Under the pieces are notes generated by a model that was not told the origin of the DNA, did not search any database, and saw only the letters and a list, made by a program, of their open reading frames with translations. From assembly GCA_019912965.1 (NCBI GenBank), contig JAIOHM010000236.1:1-64000 (forward strand): a DNA stretch of 64,000 nt. Reading direction: 5' to 3'. Of this stretch, positions 24,787 through 33,617 are shown one piece after another. The position numbers were made by a program, and so were the translations under genes. This DNA comes from Anaerolineae bacterium (GTDB lineage: Bacteria; Chloroflexota; Anaerolineae; Aggregatilineales; Phototrophicaceae). The first letter of the stretch is position 1. Every line of letters starts with the position of its first letter.

Positions 24787-25515
24787 ATGAGTGATCGTGA
24801 TGAACATCGCCCTCCGGGCAGCATTTCGGTGCTAATCGTAGACGACCACCCCTTATTCCGCGATGGGTTGCACCAGGCACTCATGCTGGAAGATGATATT
24901 CGCGTGGTTGGGCAAAGCGAAGATGGTGAAGAGGGGTTACGGTCAGCACGCCGCTTGCAACCGGATGTGGTTCTCCTCGACATCAATATGCCCCACATGA
25001 ATGGGTTACAAGTCGCTCGACAACTGAAAGCCGAACGCTCTAATATCGCTATCATCGTACTGACAGCATACCACGATGCTGCCCAGGTACTTCATGCAAT
25101 GCGTGCAGGTGCATCCGCTTATTGTTCTAAAGACATTACGCCAGATGATCTCGTAGACATCATCCGCGATGTTGCACGAGGACAATATGTGGTTGGTAAC
25201 GAGCGTATGGATGAACGAACTCTGGAAACCTGGATGCAATCCAGTATCGAAGCGATGAGCGGCCCCTATATTATTGATGCTGAAGAACACTTTATTCCCC
25301 TAAGTCCGCGCGAAATGGAAATTTTGCAATTCGTGACTAATGGTCTGAGCAACAAAGAAATTGCGGTAAAACTGCGCATCAGCCAACAGACGGTCAAAAA
25401 CCATATGACCTCTATCCTTAAAAAGCTGAATGTAGAAGACCGAACACAGGCTGCTGTAAATGCACTACGCCGAGGCTGGGTGCGTCTCCAAGATAACTCC
25501 AACAATAATCCCTAG
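24787..25515 (+). CDS. NarL/DegU-type response regulator
   Basis: 242 residues. The receiver domain has VDD at 18-20, phosphoacceptor Asp65 in VVLLDINMPHMNG, T in VLTAYHD and K in CSKDITPDD. The C-terminal LuxR-type helix-turn-helix reads LSPREMEILQFVTNGLSNKEIAVKLRISQQTVKNHMTSILKKLNV. The start at 24787 follows GCGAGGA by 6 bases and is preferred over the ATG at 24754. It is encoded 12 bases before its likely partner kinase. Targets are unknown; the Tad genes downstream are candidates. Confidence 0.94.
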   Translation: MSDRDEHRPPGSISVLIVDDHPLFRDGLHQALMLEDDIRVVGQSEDGEEGLRSARRLQPDVVLLDINMPHMNGLQVARQLKAERSNIAIIVLTAYHDAAQVLHAMRAGASAYCSKDITPDDLVDIIRDVARGQYVVGNERMDERTLETWMQSSIEAMSGPYIIDAEEHFIPLSPREMEILQFVTNGLSNKEIAVKLRISQQTVKNHMTSILKKLNVEDRTQAAVNALRRGWVRLQDNSNNNP

Positions 25516-25527
25516 AGTGTGTAAAGT

Positions 25528-26604
25528 ATGGACAGAGATATTGCCGATCCAAAAGAAGAACTGATCGAAACGCTCACCCAGGAAATGAAGCGTATCAAAG
25601 ACAAATTGGTGGAGATTAAAGGGCAAATCGATCAAACCCAGCTCGTGGTAGATCGTGAACAACAGCGAAATGCCGATATTGCCACAGAACTACGCACCAT
25701 TCAGGATAATATCGATACGATTCCGCGTCAGGATATCCGCTCGAAATATGACGAGGCCATTGATGCTCGTTTCCGCCTGACAACCATGCGTGGTCAACTT
25801 GAGAAGTTTCAAGCCAATCGGGAACAGCTAGAACGTGAACAAACCATGCTCTCGCAAATGCTTAATAAACTTCAAGGGGTGACAACCCTCTCTTCAGGTG
25901 AAGAAACCCCCACAACAACAGCGCAAAAAGGTGCAGTCAATATCGTGCGTATCGTTCAGGCTCAGGAAGAAGAAAAACTTCGATTGGCACGCCTGATGCA
26001 CGATGGCCCAGCACAATCGCTCACTAATTTCATTCTTCAAACTGAGATATGTCAACGCCTTTTCGACCGTGATCCGGCACGTGCTGCTGAAGAACTCAAT
26101 AATCTGAAAACGAACGCCAGCGTCACATTCCAAAAAGTGCGAGATTTCATCTTCGATTTGCGCCCAATGATGCTGGATGATCTAGGGGTAGTGCCTACCG
26201 TGCGCCGCTATGTAGACTCATTCCGTGACAAAAACGATATCGACACCAAACTTGAATTGCTAGGTGAAGAACGCCGACTGGAAAGCCACCGCGAAGTGAT
26301 GCTTTTCCGGGGTGTTCAGGAACTCATGGGACATTCCCGTGATTATGCGAGTTCCAACGAACTCTTGGTGCGTCTGGATATGTCCAACGACCGAATTAAG
26401 GTTGATGTAGAAGACAACGGACGTGGTTTTGATGCTGAAGCCGCTTTCACAGGAGACGAAACACATCTTGAACCCCGTGCTCAGGGACTGTTGACTCTCA
26501 AAGAAAAATTCGAACTCGTCGGTGGATCGTTATCGGTATCCAGCAGCGAAACTGATGGCACTCATGTTCACATCGAATTACCCTCCAGCGACGAGTCGTT
26601 TTAG
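25528..26604 (+). CDS. DegS-like cytoplasmic sensor histidine kinase with a degenerate N-box
   Basis: 358 residues and no membrane segment. Residues 1-115 are a coiled coil (ETLTQEMKRIKDKLVEIKGQ). The HisKA_3 dimerisation segment has phosphoacceptor His158 in RLARLMHDGPAQSLTN, then FDLRPMMLDDLGVVPTVRRYV. The ATP-binding domain keeps the G1 box (DNGRGFD, about 296-302) and a G2-like LLTLKEKFELVGGSL. The N-box reads FRGVQELMGHSRDYA where QEALxN..KHA is usual, so the metal-binding Asn is replaced by His. Otherwise it matches DegS-type cytosolic kinases. Partner: the regulator just upstream. Confidence 0.9.
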   Translation: MDRDIADPKEELIETLTQEMKRIKDKLVEIKGQIDQTQLVVDREQQRNADIATELRTIQDNIDTIPRQDIRSKYDEAIDARFRLTTMRGQLEKFQANREQLEREQTMLSQMLNKLQGVTTLSSGEETPTTTAQKGAVNIVRIVQAQEEEKLRLARLMHDGPAQSLTNFILQTEICQRLFDRDPARAAEELNNLKTNASVTFQKVRDFIFDLRPMMLDDLGVVPTVRRYVDSFRDKNDIDTKLELLGEERRLESHREVMLFRGVQELMGHSRDYASSNELLVRLDMSNDRIKVDVEDNGRGFDAEAAFTGDETHLEPRAQGLLTLKEKFELVGGSLSVSSSETDGTHVHIELPSSDESF

Positions 26605-26649
26605 TCGAAGCATTGATTGAAAATATGCGTTTTCAAACCATAGGGCTAT

Positions 26650-26677
26650 TTGACAGTCTCTCGCATTCGACTACACT
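26650..26677 (+). promoter_or_regulatory. Candidate promoter of the tad operon
   Basis: TTGACA (perfect), 16-base spacer, TACACT. The predicted start would leave a leader of roughly 90 bases before the cpaB ATG. It lies in the 172-base gap after the kinase gene. Confidence 0.5.
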
Positions 26678-26776
26678 AGGTTAATGTCTGTGTTTCACTT
26701 GCTTATCCTGCTTCATTTGCGAGAGGCTATTTCCGCCTCCCAGATGAGATACACTTAAGCCTTGAGGGAGGGACTC

Positions 26777-27919
26777 ATGCGCGGTCGCCTGCTCATTCTG
26801 GTCGGATTAATTCTTCTGCTTGGCGTGATCGTTGTGGTCGTGTTAAGCAGCGGGATTTTGAATCGTACACCAGCACCGCCATCTAATGGCACACCTGGAG
26901 TACAGGTTGCCCAAGCAACAGTAGGGCCAACACCAACGCCCTATCCTTTCGTGCGAATAGTCATCGCGCTTCAGAACCTGCCGCGCGGCTATCGCTTCCC
27001 ATCAAACATTGAAGAACTTCAGGACATTGTGGATTATACCCTCTGGCCTGAACCAGCCGTACCTTTCAACGCTCTCCGGGAAGACCAGGGTGGAGTGGAA
27101 GCAGTGCTCGGCAAGATTGCCCGCACGGATATTTTCCGTGAGCAGCCGATTCTCTCCACATTACTTGTCGAAAACCTGACGGAAATCGCCGCCATTGGTT
27201 CAGACGCTGCTGCTATCCTGCCGAGTGATCGGGTAGCTGTATCCATTCCGGTTGACCGTGTGACCAGTGTGGCCTACGGTGTTCAGGATGGCGACCGAGT
27301 AGACGTAATTATCTCCATGCTGTTCGTAGATGTGGATGAAGTATTCCAATCCATTACCCCGAACAACGTAACACTTTTCACCATTAAAGAAAACGGTGAT
27401 ATTGAGCTATTAGAAGCTATTCAGGGTCGTCCTGATCAGACTGCCTTCGGCTCGGCCATCATTGGCCCCTCTGAGCGTCAGCGTCCGCGTTTGGTGACGC
27501 AGCGCACCGTCCAAGATGCGCTTGTAGTGCATGTGGGTGACTTCCCACCAGACGGCAAATTTATTGGCAAGAAACCAACACCAACACCGGTTCCGCAGGG
27601 TACACCAGAAACGGGTCGTGGCACACCTCCGCCGCCCCCCACCGCGGTTCCGCGTCCTGACATTATCACGCTGGGTGTAACGCCGCAGTATGCCGTGATG
27701 CTTGTATGGGCGATTGAAGCCAAGCTGCCATTGACACTCGCACTCCGTTCGGCCACTGATGTGTCACAGCAGACTACTCTGCCTGTCTCACTGGACTATA
27801 TCCTAAACGAGTTTAACATCTCTGTGCCCGGACGCCGTGACTACAGCATTGAACCGGCCATCCGCAGCATCCGCCAACTGTTGGCGGGAGCGGAAATCAG
27901 CCTGAACCCAGGATCATAA
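26777..27919 (+). CDS. cpaB: CpaB/RcpC-family Flp pilus assembly protein
   Basis: About 380 residues. The ATG at 26777 is 6 bases after GGAGG; the track start at 26762 is a TTG without a site. One N-terminal helix (LLILVGLILLLGVIVVVVL) is followed by a Thr/Pro spacer, then a SAF-like domain (LQNLPRGYRFP, ILPSDRVAVSIPVDRVTSVAYGVQDGDRVDVII). A second Pro-rich linker near residue 275 (KKPTPTPVPQG) precedes a small C-terminal domain. CpaB is a periplasmic or exterior component of Tad pilus machines. It is the first gene of the tad block. Confidence 0.88.
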   Translation: MRGRLLILVGLILLLGVIVVVVLSSGILNRTPAPPSNGTPGVQVAQATVGPTPTPYPFVRIVIALQNLPRGYRFPSNIEELQDIVDYTLWPEPAVPFNALREDQGGVEAVLGKIARTDIFREQPILSTLLVENLTEIAAIGSDAAAILPSDRVAVSIPVDRVTSVAYGVQDGDRVDVIISMLFVDVDEVFQSITPNNVTLFTIKENGDIELLEAIQGRPDQTAFGSAIIGPSERQRPRLVTQRTVQDALVVHVGDFPPDGKFIGKKPTPTPVPQGTPETGRGTPPPPPTAVPRPDIITLGVTPQYAVMLVWAIEAKLPLTLALRSATDVSQQTTLPVSLDYILNEFNISVPGRRDYSIEPAIRSIRQLLAGAEISLNPGS

Positions 27920-27955
27920 GTATCCTTAACATAAAAGTTTAGTCGGGGAAGTGGT

Positions 27956-29293
27956 ATGAACAGACCAGGCACAAATCAGGGTGGAGACGCGGACATCATC
28001 AGCATCTTGCTGGTGGATGATATTCCCGAAACCCGTGAAAACATCAAGAAACTGCTGGCCTTTGAACCAGACTTCAAAGTTGTTGGATCGGTTGGCACCG
28101 GGCGTGAGGGCGTGACAATGGCTAAAGAGTTGCGCCCCAACATCATCATCATGGATATTAACATGCCTGATATGGACGGCATCCAGGCTACCACACTGAT
28201 TACTGAATCGGTGCCAACAGCCGCCGTCATTATGATGTCTGTACAAAACGACCCCGACTATTTGCGTCGCGCCATGTTGGCTGGTGCGCGCAACTTCCTT
28301 ACCAAGCCTATTCTGCCAGATGAACTTTACAACACCATTCGCACTGTACATATTCGCAATAAACCAATTGCGGCACAGTATGCAGCAATGCAACAGGCAA
28401 CTCCGGTAAACATCAGAGACAACAAAACTGGCGGAACCACAGAAGGCAACCGTGCGGGTCATATCATTGTAGTCTATAGCCCGCAAGGTGGTGCTGGCTC
28501 AACAACCATCGCCACAAACCTGGCTTCCGGGTTGATGAAAGAAGGCATCCGCGTTCTGTTAGTCGATGCCGATTTGCAATTTGGCGATGTGGGCGTATTC
28601 CTGAACTTGCAATCCCAGTCAACGATGGTTGACTTGGCAGGAAATGTTGATGACTTGGATATTGAACTCTTTGACAATATTGTCGTCACTCATGATAGCG
28701 GCCTCAAGGTTCTCATGGGGCCAGCCCGCCCTGAATATGCCGAAGTCATTCAGTCCAATCCAACTTCTGTCTCCGATATACTGAAGAAAATTGGAAGTAA
28801 CTATGATTTCATTGTGGTGGATACCAGCCGCCATGTAGATGAAACACTGCTCTCCCTCTTTGATGCAGCGACAAAGATCGTCGTTGTAGGAACACCTACT
28901 CTGGCCGCGATTAAAAACATCAAATTCGTTCTGGACTTGTTTGACCAACTAACTTATCCAGCCGAGAAAACAACCCTGATCCTAAATAAAGTTCCGGTGG
29001 ATCGCAATCGACAAAAATTCACAATCTCGTCCGAGAAAATTGAGAAATTCCTCAAACGTCCAATTGAGATTGAAATTCCAGAAGACGAGTTGACCGTTTT
29101 AACGGCGATGAGCAAGGGTGTATTGATTGTTGCCCAACGAGATCGCAGCCGCTCTCCAGTTAAGGAGCTCTTGGCGCTTTCCGAGTTGCTTTACACCCGC
29201 TTGATGGGCGACCAGACCGATGATGATGTTCAGCAAGATGACAAGGCTAAACAACGCAAATCACCTTTAGGACTGCGGTTTGGAAAAGCCTGA
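27956..29293 (+). CDS. tadZ: CpaE/TadZ-like protein: receiver domain plus MinD/ParA-type ATPase
   Basis: 445 residues. The N-terminal receiver keeps every key residue: Asp21/Asp22, phosphoacceptor Asp67 in IIIMDINMPDMDG, MSV, and Lys117 in FLTKP. The C-terminal ATPase has a deviant Walker A (PQGGAGSTT, about 176-184), VDADLQFGDVG and DFIVVDTSRH. CpaE/TadZ proteins localise the Tad pilus machine. Many have a degenerate receiver, but this one looks phosphorylatable. It is followed by a hairpin before tadA. Confidence 0.92.
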   Translation: MNRPGTNQGGDADIISILLVDDIPETRENIKKLLAFEPDFKVVGSVGTGREGVTMAKELRPNIIIMDINMPDMDGIQATTLITESVPTAAVIMMSVQNDPDYLRRAMLAGARNFLTKPILPDELYNTIRTVHIRNKPIAAQYAAMQQATPVNIRDNKTGGTTEGNRAGHIIVVYSPQGGAGSTTIATNLASGLMKEGIRVLLVDADLQFGDVGVFLNLQSQSTMVDLAGNVDDLDIELFDNIVVTHDSGLKVLMGPARPEYAEVIQSNPTSVSDILKKIGSNYDFIVVDTSRHVDETLLSLFDAATKIVVVGTPTLAAIKNIKFVLDLFDQLTYPAEKTTLILNKVPVDRNRQKFTISSEKIEKFLKRPIEIEIPEDELTVLTAMSKGVLIVAQRDRSRSPVKELLALSELLYTRLMGDQTDDDVQQDDKAKQRKSPLGLRFGKA

Positions 29294-29306
29294 AACAGTG
29301 AAAGAG

Positions 29307-29328
29307 TCGGCGATCACAAAATCGCCGA
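29307..29328 (+). other. Intercistronic hairpin between tadZ and tadA
   Basis: TCGGCGAT-CACAAA-ATCGCCGA: perfect 8-bp stem, 6-base loop, followed by AAAAGG rather than a T-run. It is more likely an mRNA stability or processing element than a full terminator. Confidence 0.6.
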
Positions 29329-29352
29329 AAAGGTAGTGGTGGAGGATAACGG

Positions 29353-30798
29353 ATGTCTTTATTACGTCGCATCGAAAAAGGTGGTTCTGGTGGTAGCGGC
29401 GGTAGCGGCAGTGGTAATACCGGTGGAAACGGCCCGGACACGCCAGGGGGTGAAAACGACGAGTCAAAGTTAGCTGCGATGCGTCAGCGGCGAGCCGCGA
29501 TTGCCGACCAGCAGCGCCCTGGCCGTAAAGAAAACAGCTACATTGACCTGAAAACGCGTGTTCAAAACAAGCTGCTCTCTGAACTTGATCACCAGTCAAT
29601 GGATATTACGCGCAAAAACGAAGTACGTTCCCATATTGAAGAACTCTTCAATGCTATTCTTGCTGATGAAAGCATGGTGCTTTCGCGCGGTGAACGGCAC
29701 AGTTTATTTGAGTCGATTGTCGCTGAAATCCTCGGCTTCGGCCCGTTGGAAATTCTGTTGGCAGATGAAACCATCACCGAAATCATGGTGAATGGCCCCA
29801 AGAATGTATTCATCGAACAAAAGGGTATGATTACCCGGGCGAATGTGACCTTTGAGAATGACGAACATGTGCTTCGTATTCTGGATCGTATCGTCGCCCC
29901 ACTGGGACGCCGCATTGATGAAAGTTCCCCTATGGTAGATGCACGGCTACCAGATGGATCCCGTGTGAACGCTGTTATCCGTCCAATTGCACTGGTTGGC
30001 CCAACCATCACCATCCGTAAATTCTCCAAAAAGCCATTGACGGTCGATGATCTCATCCGTTATGGGTCAATGACCAAAGAAATTGCAGAGTTTTTGCGTG
30101 CTTGCATCATCTCCCGACTGAATATTGTGGTTGCGGGCGGCACGGGTTCCGGTAAAACCACCCTGCTCAATGTGCTTTCTGGTTTTATCCCGAATAACGA
30201 ACGTATCGTCACGGTAGAGAACGCAGCAGAACTTCAGCTTCGCCAGGAACATGTCATCACACTCGAATCACGCCCATCCAATATCGAAGGCAAAGGTGCG
30301 ATTAGTATTCAAGACCTGGTAGTAAATTGCTTGCGTATGCGCCCTGACCGTATCGTAGTCGGGGAGTGCCGTTCCGGTGAAGCGCTGGATATGTTGCAGG
30401 CGATGAACACCGGTCATGATGGGTCGCTCACCACCTGCCACGCGAATACCCCGCGCGATACGTTGTCACGTCTGGAAGTTATGTGCCTTATGTCAGGGAT
30501 GGATTTGCCTATACGTGCTATTCGTGAACAAATCGCCAGCGCGGTCGATATGATCTGTCAACAAAACCGTTTGCGCGATGGTTCACGTAAAATAGAGAAG
30601 ATCACCGAAGTACAGGGCATGGAAGGTGAAATCATCACCATGTCCGACATCTTCGAGTTTGAGCAAACGGGTATCGAAGGTGGCAAGATCATTGGACGTA
30701 TTCGCCCAACAGGTCTGCGCCCCAAATTCATTGACCGTATTGAAGCTGCAGGTATTCATCTGCCGCCGTCGGTCTTCGGTATTGGGCGCAACTACTAA
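29353..30798 (+). CDS. tadA: CpaF/TadA-family secretion ATPase
   Basis: 481 residues. A Gly/Ser-rich low-complexity N-terminus (residues 10-33) precedes the N-terminal domain (GFGPLEILLADETITEIMVNGP) and the motor domain: Walker A GGTGSGKT (262-269), the Asp box, and a His box with TGHDGSLTTCHANTP. It powers assembly of Flp pili from the cytoplasmic face. GGAGG precedes the ATG. Hairpins lie on both sides of the gene. Confidence 0.95.
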   Translation: MSLLRRIEKGGSGGSGGSGSGNTGGNGPDTPGGENDESKLAAMRQRRAAIADQQRPGRKENSYIDLKTRVQNKLLSELDHQSMDITRKNEVRSHIEELFNAILADESMVLSRGERHSLFESIVAEILGFGPLEILLADETITEIMVNGPKNVFIEQKGMITRANVTFENDEHVLRILDRIVAPLGRRIDESSPMVDARLPDGSRVNAVIRPIALVGPTITIRKFSKKPLTVDDLIRYGSMTKEIAEFLRACIISRLNIVVAGGTGSGKTTLLNVLSGFIPNNERIVTVENAAELQLRQEHVITLESRPSNIEGKGAISIQDLVVNCLRMRPDRIVVGECRSGEALDMLQAMNTGHDGSLTTCHANTPRDTLSRLEVMCLMSGMDLPIRAIREQIASAVDMICQQNRLRDGSRKIEKITEVQGMEGEIITMSDIFEFEQTGIEGGKIIGRIRPTGLRPKFIDRIEAAGIHLPPSVFGIGRNY

Positions 30799-30835
30799 CA
30801 AATTCGTTAGTTTGTACGAAAACTGAAACAAACGG

Positions 30836-30874
30836 ATTATGGGAAGTGCGTCATCTTGACGCGCTTTCCATAAT
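30836..30874 (+). other. Long intercistronic hairpin between tadA and tadB
   Basis: ATTATGGGAAGTGCGTCA pairs with TGACGCGCTTTCCATAAT: 18 pairs including two G-U wobbles, with a 3-base loop. No T-run follows. It is the strongest intergenic hairpin in the operon and could act as an attenuator, 3'-end stabiliser or RNase site. Confidence 0.7.
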
Positions 30875-30917
30875 ATTCATACAATAAAAGTGAAGTTGAG
30901 AGTATCGGAGGTAAATT

Positions 30918-31904
30918 GTGCCACCTGAACTCATGCCTATCATCCTCGGTGGTGCCGGGGTAATTGCTTTGGTGGTCATTGTCGTTGGCGTCATCAGCGT
31001 TCGATCAGAAAAGGACTTGGTAGAAGAACGTTTGGGGCGTTATGAACAGGGTTATCAATCATTCCTTGAAGTTGAATCTGAGGATGATAAGCCAAAGGAA
31101 GAGTCGCGCAAGGCATTAGAAGCCATTGATAAGGCTATTTCCAAGCGACCATTTGCCCAAAAATGGCGACAACAGCTTGCTCGTGCCGACATTAAATTGA
31201 CGGTTGCTGAATATGCTGCGCTCCACCTGATCTCTCCTGTCGTTTTCTTTGGGGCAGGTTATTTCCTCCTCTTCCGGGGTGATCTAATCATGTCGATCAT
31301 TTCCGGTTTTGTGGGTTTCTTCTTCCCGCGTCTCTATGTCTCCCGTGCAACCAGTCAGCGTCTCATACGCTTTGAACAACAGTTACCTGACACGCTCGGT
31401 CTTTGGGTCAATGCGCTTCGTTCCGGGTTCAGTGTTCTCCAGGCAATGGAAGCAATTTCCCGTGATGCACCAGAACCAACAGCAACCGAATTCAAGCGCG
31501 TAGTGCAGGAAGTTCAGTTGGGTATTGACGTAGAAGATGCACTTGCTCACCTGTTGGCACGAGTAGAAAGTGATGACCTTGATCTAGTGGTCACAGCCGT
31601 CAACATCCAACGCGAAGTCGGTGGTAATTTGGCCGAAATTCTGGAAACTATTGGTCATACCATTCGCGAACGTATCAAGCTTAAAGGCGAAATCCGCGTA
31701 TTAACATCGCAAGGACGCATCACTGGCTATCTAATTAGCGGTCTCCCAATTGTGGTAGCTCTTTTCCTGTCGGTCATTCAGCCCGGCTTCATGAACCCGA
31801 TGTTTGAAAATCGGCTTTGTGGCTGGCCTATGATCGGTATTGGTCTTGCCCTGATTGGGATGGGTATGGCAGCCATCCAGAAGATCGTCAACATTGATAT
31901 TTAG
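30918..31904 (+). CDS. tadB: TadB-like membrane platform protein
   Basis: 328 residues from a GTG start 7 bases after GGAGG. It has an N-terminal helix, a charged cytosolic segment, two central helices and then the type II secretion F domain: LPDTLGLWVNALRSGFSVLQAMEAISRDAPEP, then EFKRVVQEVQLGIDVEDALAHLLARV and VTAVNIQREVGGNLAEILE. Two C-terminal helices follow. TadB and TadC form the inner-membrane platform of the Tad pilus. It is 14 bases before tadC. Confidence 0.93.
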   Translation: MPPELMPIILGGAGVIALVVIVVGVISVRSEKDLVEERLGRYEQGYQSFLEVESEDDKPKEESRKALEAIDKAISKRPFAQKWRQQLARADIKLTVAEYAALHLISPVVFFGAGYFLLFRGDLIMSIISGFVGFFFPRLYVSRATSQRLIRFEQQLPDTLGLWVNALRSGFSVLQAMEAISRDAPEPTATEFKRVVQEVQLGIDVEDALAHLLARVESDDLDLVVTAVNIQREVGGNLAEILETIGHTIRERIKLKGEIRVLTSQGRITGYLISGLPIVVALFLSVIQPGFMNPMFENRLCGWPMIGIGLALIGMGMAAIQKIVNIDI

Positions 31905-31918
31905 GCGAGGACATCTCT

Positions 31919-32851
31919 ATGATTGGCGTATTAATTATTGTAGTTCTGCTGGTCGTCGCAGGTTTGGTCTATGTTGGTTTTCGCGACGACCGAAATCGTG
32001 ACCCGCTTCAGGAACGTTTAGCACAATTTGGCGAACGAGAGTTGCCCGATTCATTGGAAGAAATCGAACTCTCACTCCCCTTCCGTGATCGTGTTCTCAT
32101 CCCGGTACTGCGGCGAATTGCAGGGATAACTACCCGGTTCACGCCGGAAAAACAACTTGAAGAAACTCGTAAACAGATCGAACTGGCCGGGTTGGCGGGT
32201 TCTATGGAACCGACCACCTTTTTTGCTATGCGAATTGGGGCAACTATTGGCTTAGGTTTAGCAGCGTTTATGGTCTTCTTCGTGCTCTCGCCCAAGCGTG
32301 ACCCCAACGCCCTAATCTATACCATTGGTGGGGCAGCACTCGGCTATTTCTTCCCAGTGCTTTGGATTAAAGGAAAAATTAGCAAACGCCAGGATGGAAT
32401 CCTCAAGGCACTCCCGGATGCGCTTGACTTGCTGACAATTTGCGTCGAGGCTGGATTGGGCTTCGATCAAGCAATGGGTAAAATTTACGAGAAATGGGAC
32501 AACGATCTGGCAATTGGGTTTGGTCGTGTCTTGCGTGAAATCCAGCTTGGCAAATTGCGCCGTGAAGCCCTTCGTGATATGTCAGAACGTATGGGTGTAC
32601 CAGATGTACAAAGTTTCTGTGCAGCCGTCATTCAGGCCGACCAGCTAGGCGTGAGTATGACCAAAATTTTGCGCGTACAGTCCGACCAAATGCGTGTCAA
32701 ACGTCGCCAGCGAGCACAGGAAAAAGCCCATCAAGCGCCTGTCAAAATGATGATCCCAATGGTTCTGCTCATTTTCCCGTCACTCTGGATTGTGCTACTA
32801 GGGCCAGCCGTCGTCTTTTTGATCGAAAGCGGTGTCATGGGCAAGTTCTAA
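31919..32851 (+). CDS. tadC: TadC-like membrane platform protein
   Basis: 310 residues, one N-terminal helix, two central helices and a type II secretion F domain (LPDALDLLTICVEAGLGFDQAMGKI, then FGRVLREIQLGKLRREALRDMSERMGVPDVQSFCAAVIQADQLGVSM). KAHQAPVKMMIPMVLLIFPSLWIVLLGPA near the C-terminus is typical of TadC. GAGGAC precedes the ATG. Partner of TadB. No pilin, TadE/F or prepilin peptidase gene follows; comF comes next instead. Confidence 0.93.
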   Translation: MIGVLIIVVLLVVAGLVYVGFRDDRNRDPLQERLAQFGERELPDSLEEIELSLPFRDRVLIPVLRRIAGITTRFTPEKQLEETRKQIELAGLAGSMEPTTFFAMRIGATIGLGLAAFMVFFVLSPKRDPNALIYTIGGAALGYFFPVLWIKGKISKRQDGILKALPDALDLLTICVEAGLGFDQAMGKIYEKWDNDLAIGFGRVLREIQLGKLRREALRDMSERMGVPDVQSFCAAVIQADQLGVSMTKILRVQSDQMRVKRRQRAQEKAHQAPVKMMIPMVLLIFPSLWIVLLGPAVVFLIESGVMGKF

Positions 32852-32858
32852 GCAACTT

Positions 32859-33587
32859 ATGCCAGATTACCCAACACAGTCTTCTACATCAAATATCCAC
32901 ACCGAAGCCCGGGTTTCGCCTGGGCTTCTTACGCCCCGTAATGTGGTCAAAAAGCTCGTAGAAATCAGCGTTGATCTCCTCTTTCCACCGCGTTGTGCCG
33001 GATGTGGACGGATTGATACATTCTGGTGTGCAGAGTGCCAAAACAAATTAGATCAAATACCATACCCTGAGCAAGTTCGACCTTTGCCACCCTTGACTGG
33101 TATTACCTCAACAGCACCTCATATGGGTGTGATCCGCGAAGCCGTTCAGGGTTTAAAGTATGAAAACGCCCACTCAGTTGCCATACCACTTGGTGAACGG
33201 CTGACACTTCATCTTGCTGCCCAAAACTGGACAGTTGACATCCTGGTTCCAGTGCCGTTACACACTAGCCGTCTGGCAGAACGGGGTTATAATCAATCAC
33301 AACTACTGGGCGAACAGGTAGCAAAACACATGGCAATCCCCTGCTCACCAGCCGCACTCCACCGCGAAAGACACACCCAATCACAGGTGACGATGAGTGC
33401 TGCCGCGCGGCTCACCAACGTGCAAAATGCCTTTTCAGCTGATCCCAATCTGGTCAAAAATCGCGTCATCCTGGTAATTGATGATGTATATACGACTGGC
33501 GCAACCCTGAGCGCCTGTGCTGAGGCATTGCTCGCCAGCGGTGCGGTTGCCGTTTATGGTTTAACCGTGACCGTAGCGCGTATTTAA
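32859..33587 (+). CDS. comF: ComF-family phosphoribosyltransferase-like protein
   Basis: About 242 residues. N-terminal zinc-binding segment FPPRCAGCGRIDTFWCAEC, then GLKYENAHSVA, VPVPLHTSRLAERGYNQSQLL and the PRPP loop VILVIDDVYTTGATLSACAEAL. ComF proteins are needed for DNA uptake in naturally competent bacteria, probably coupling the incoming strand to the cytosolic machinery. The ATG at 32859 lies 7 bases after the tadC stop; the track start (GTG at 32832) would overlap tadC. No clear ribosome site, so it may depend on coupling. Confidence 0.9.
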   Translation: MPDYPTQSSTSNIHTEARVSPGLLTPRNVVKKLVEISVDLLFPPRCAGCGRIDTFWCAECQNKLDQIPYPEQVRPLPPLTGITSTAPHMGVIREAVQGLKYENAHSVAIPLGERLTLHLAAQNWTVDILVPVPLHTSRLAERGYNQSQLLGEQVAKHMAIPCSPAALHRERHTQSQVTMSAAARLTNVQNAFSADPNLVKNRVILVIDDVYTTGATLSACAEALLASGAVAVYGLTVTVARI

Positions 33588-33617
33588 CCTGCCCTACAAC
33601 CATAAGGAGCATATGTC

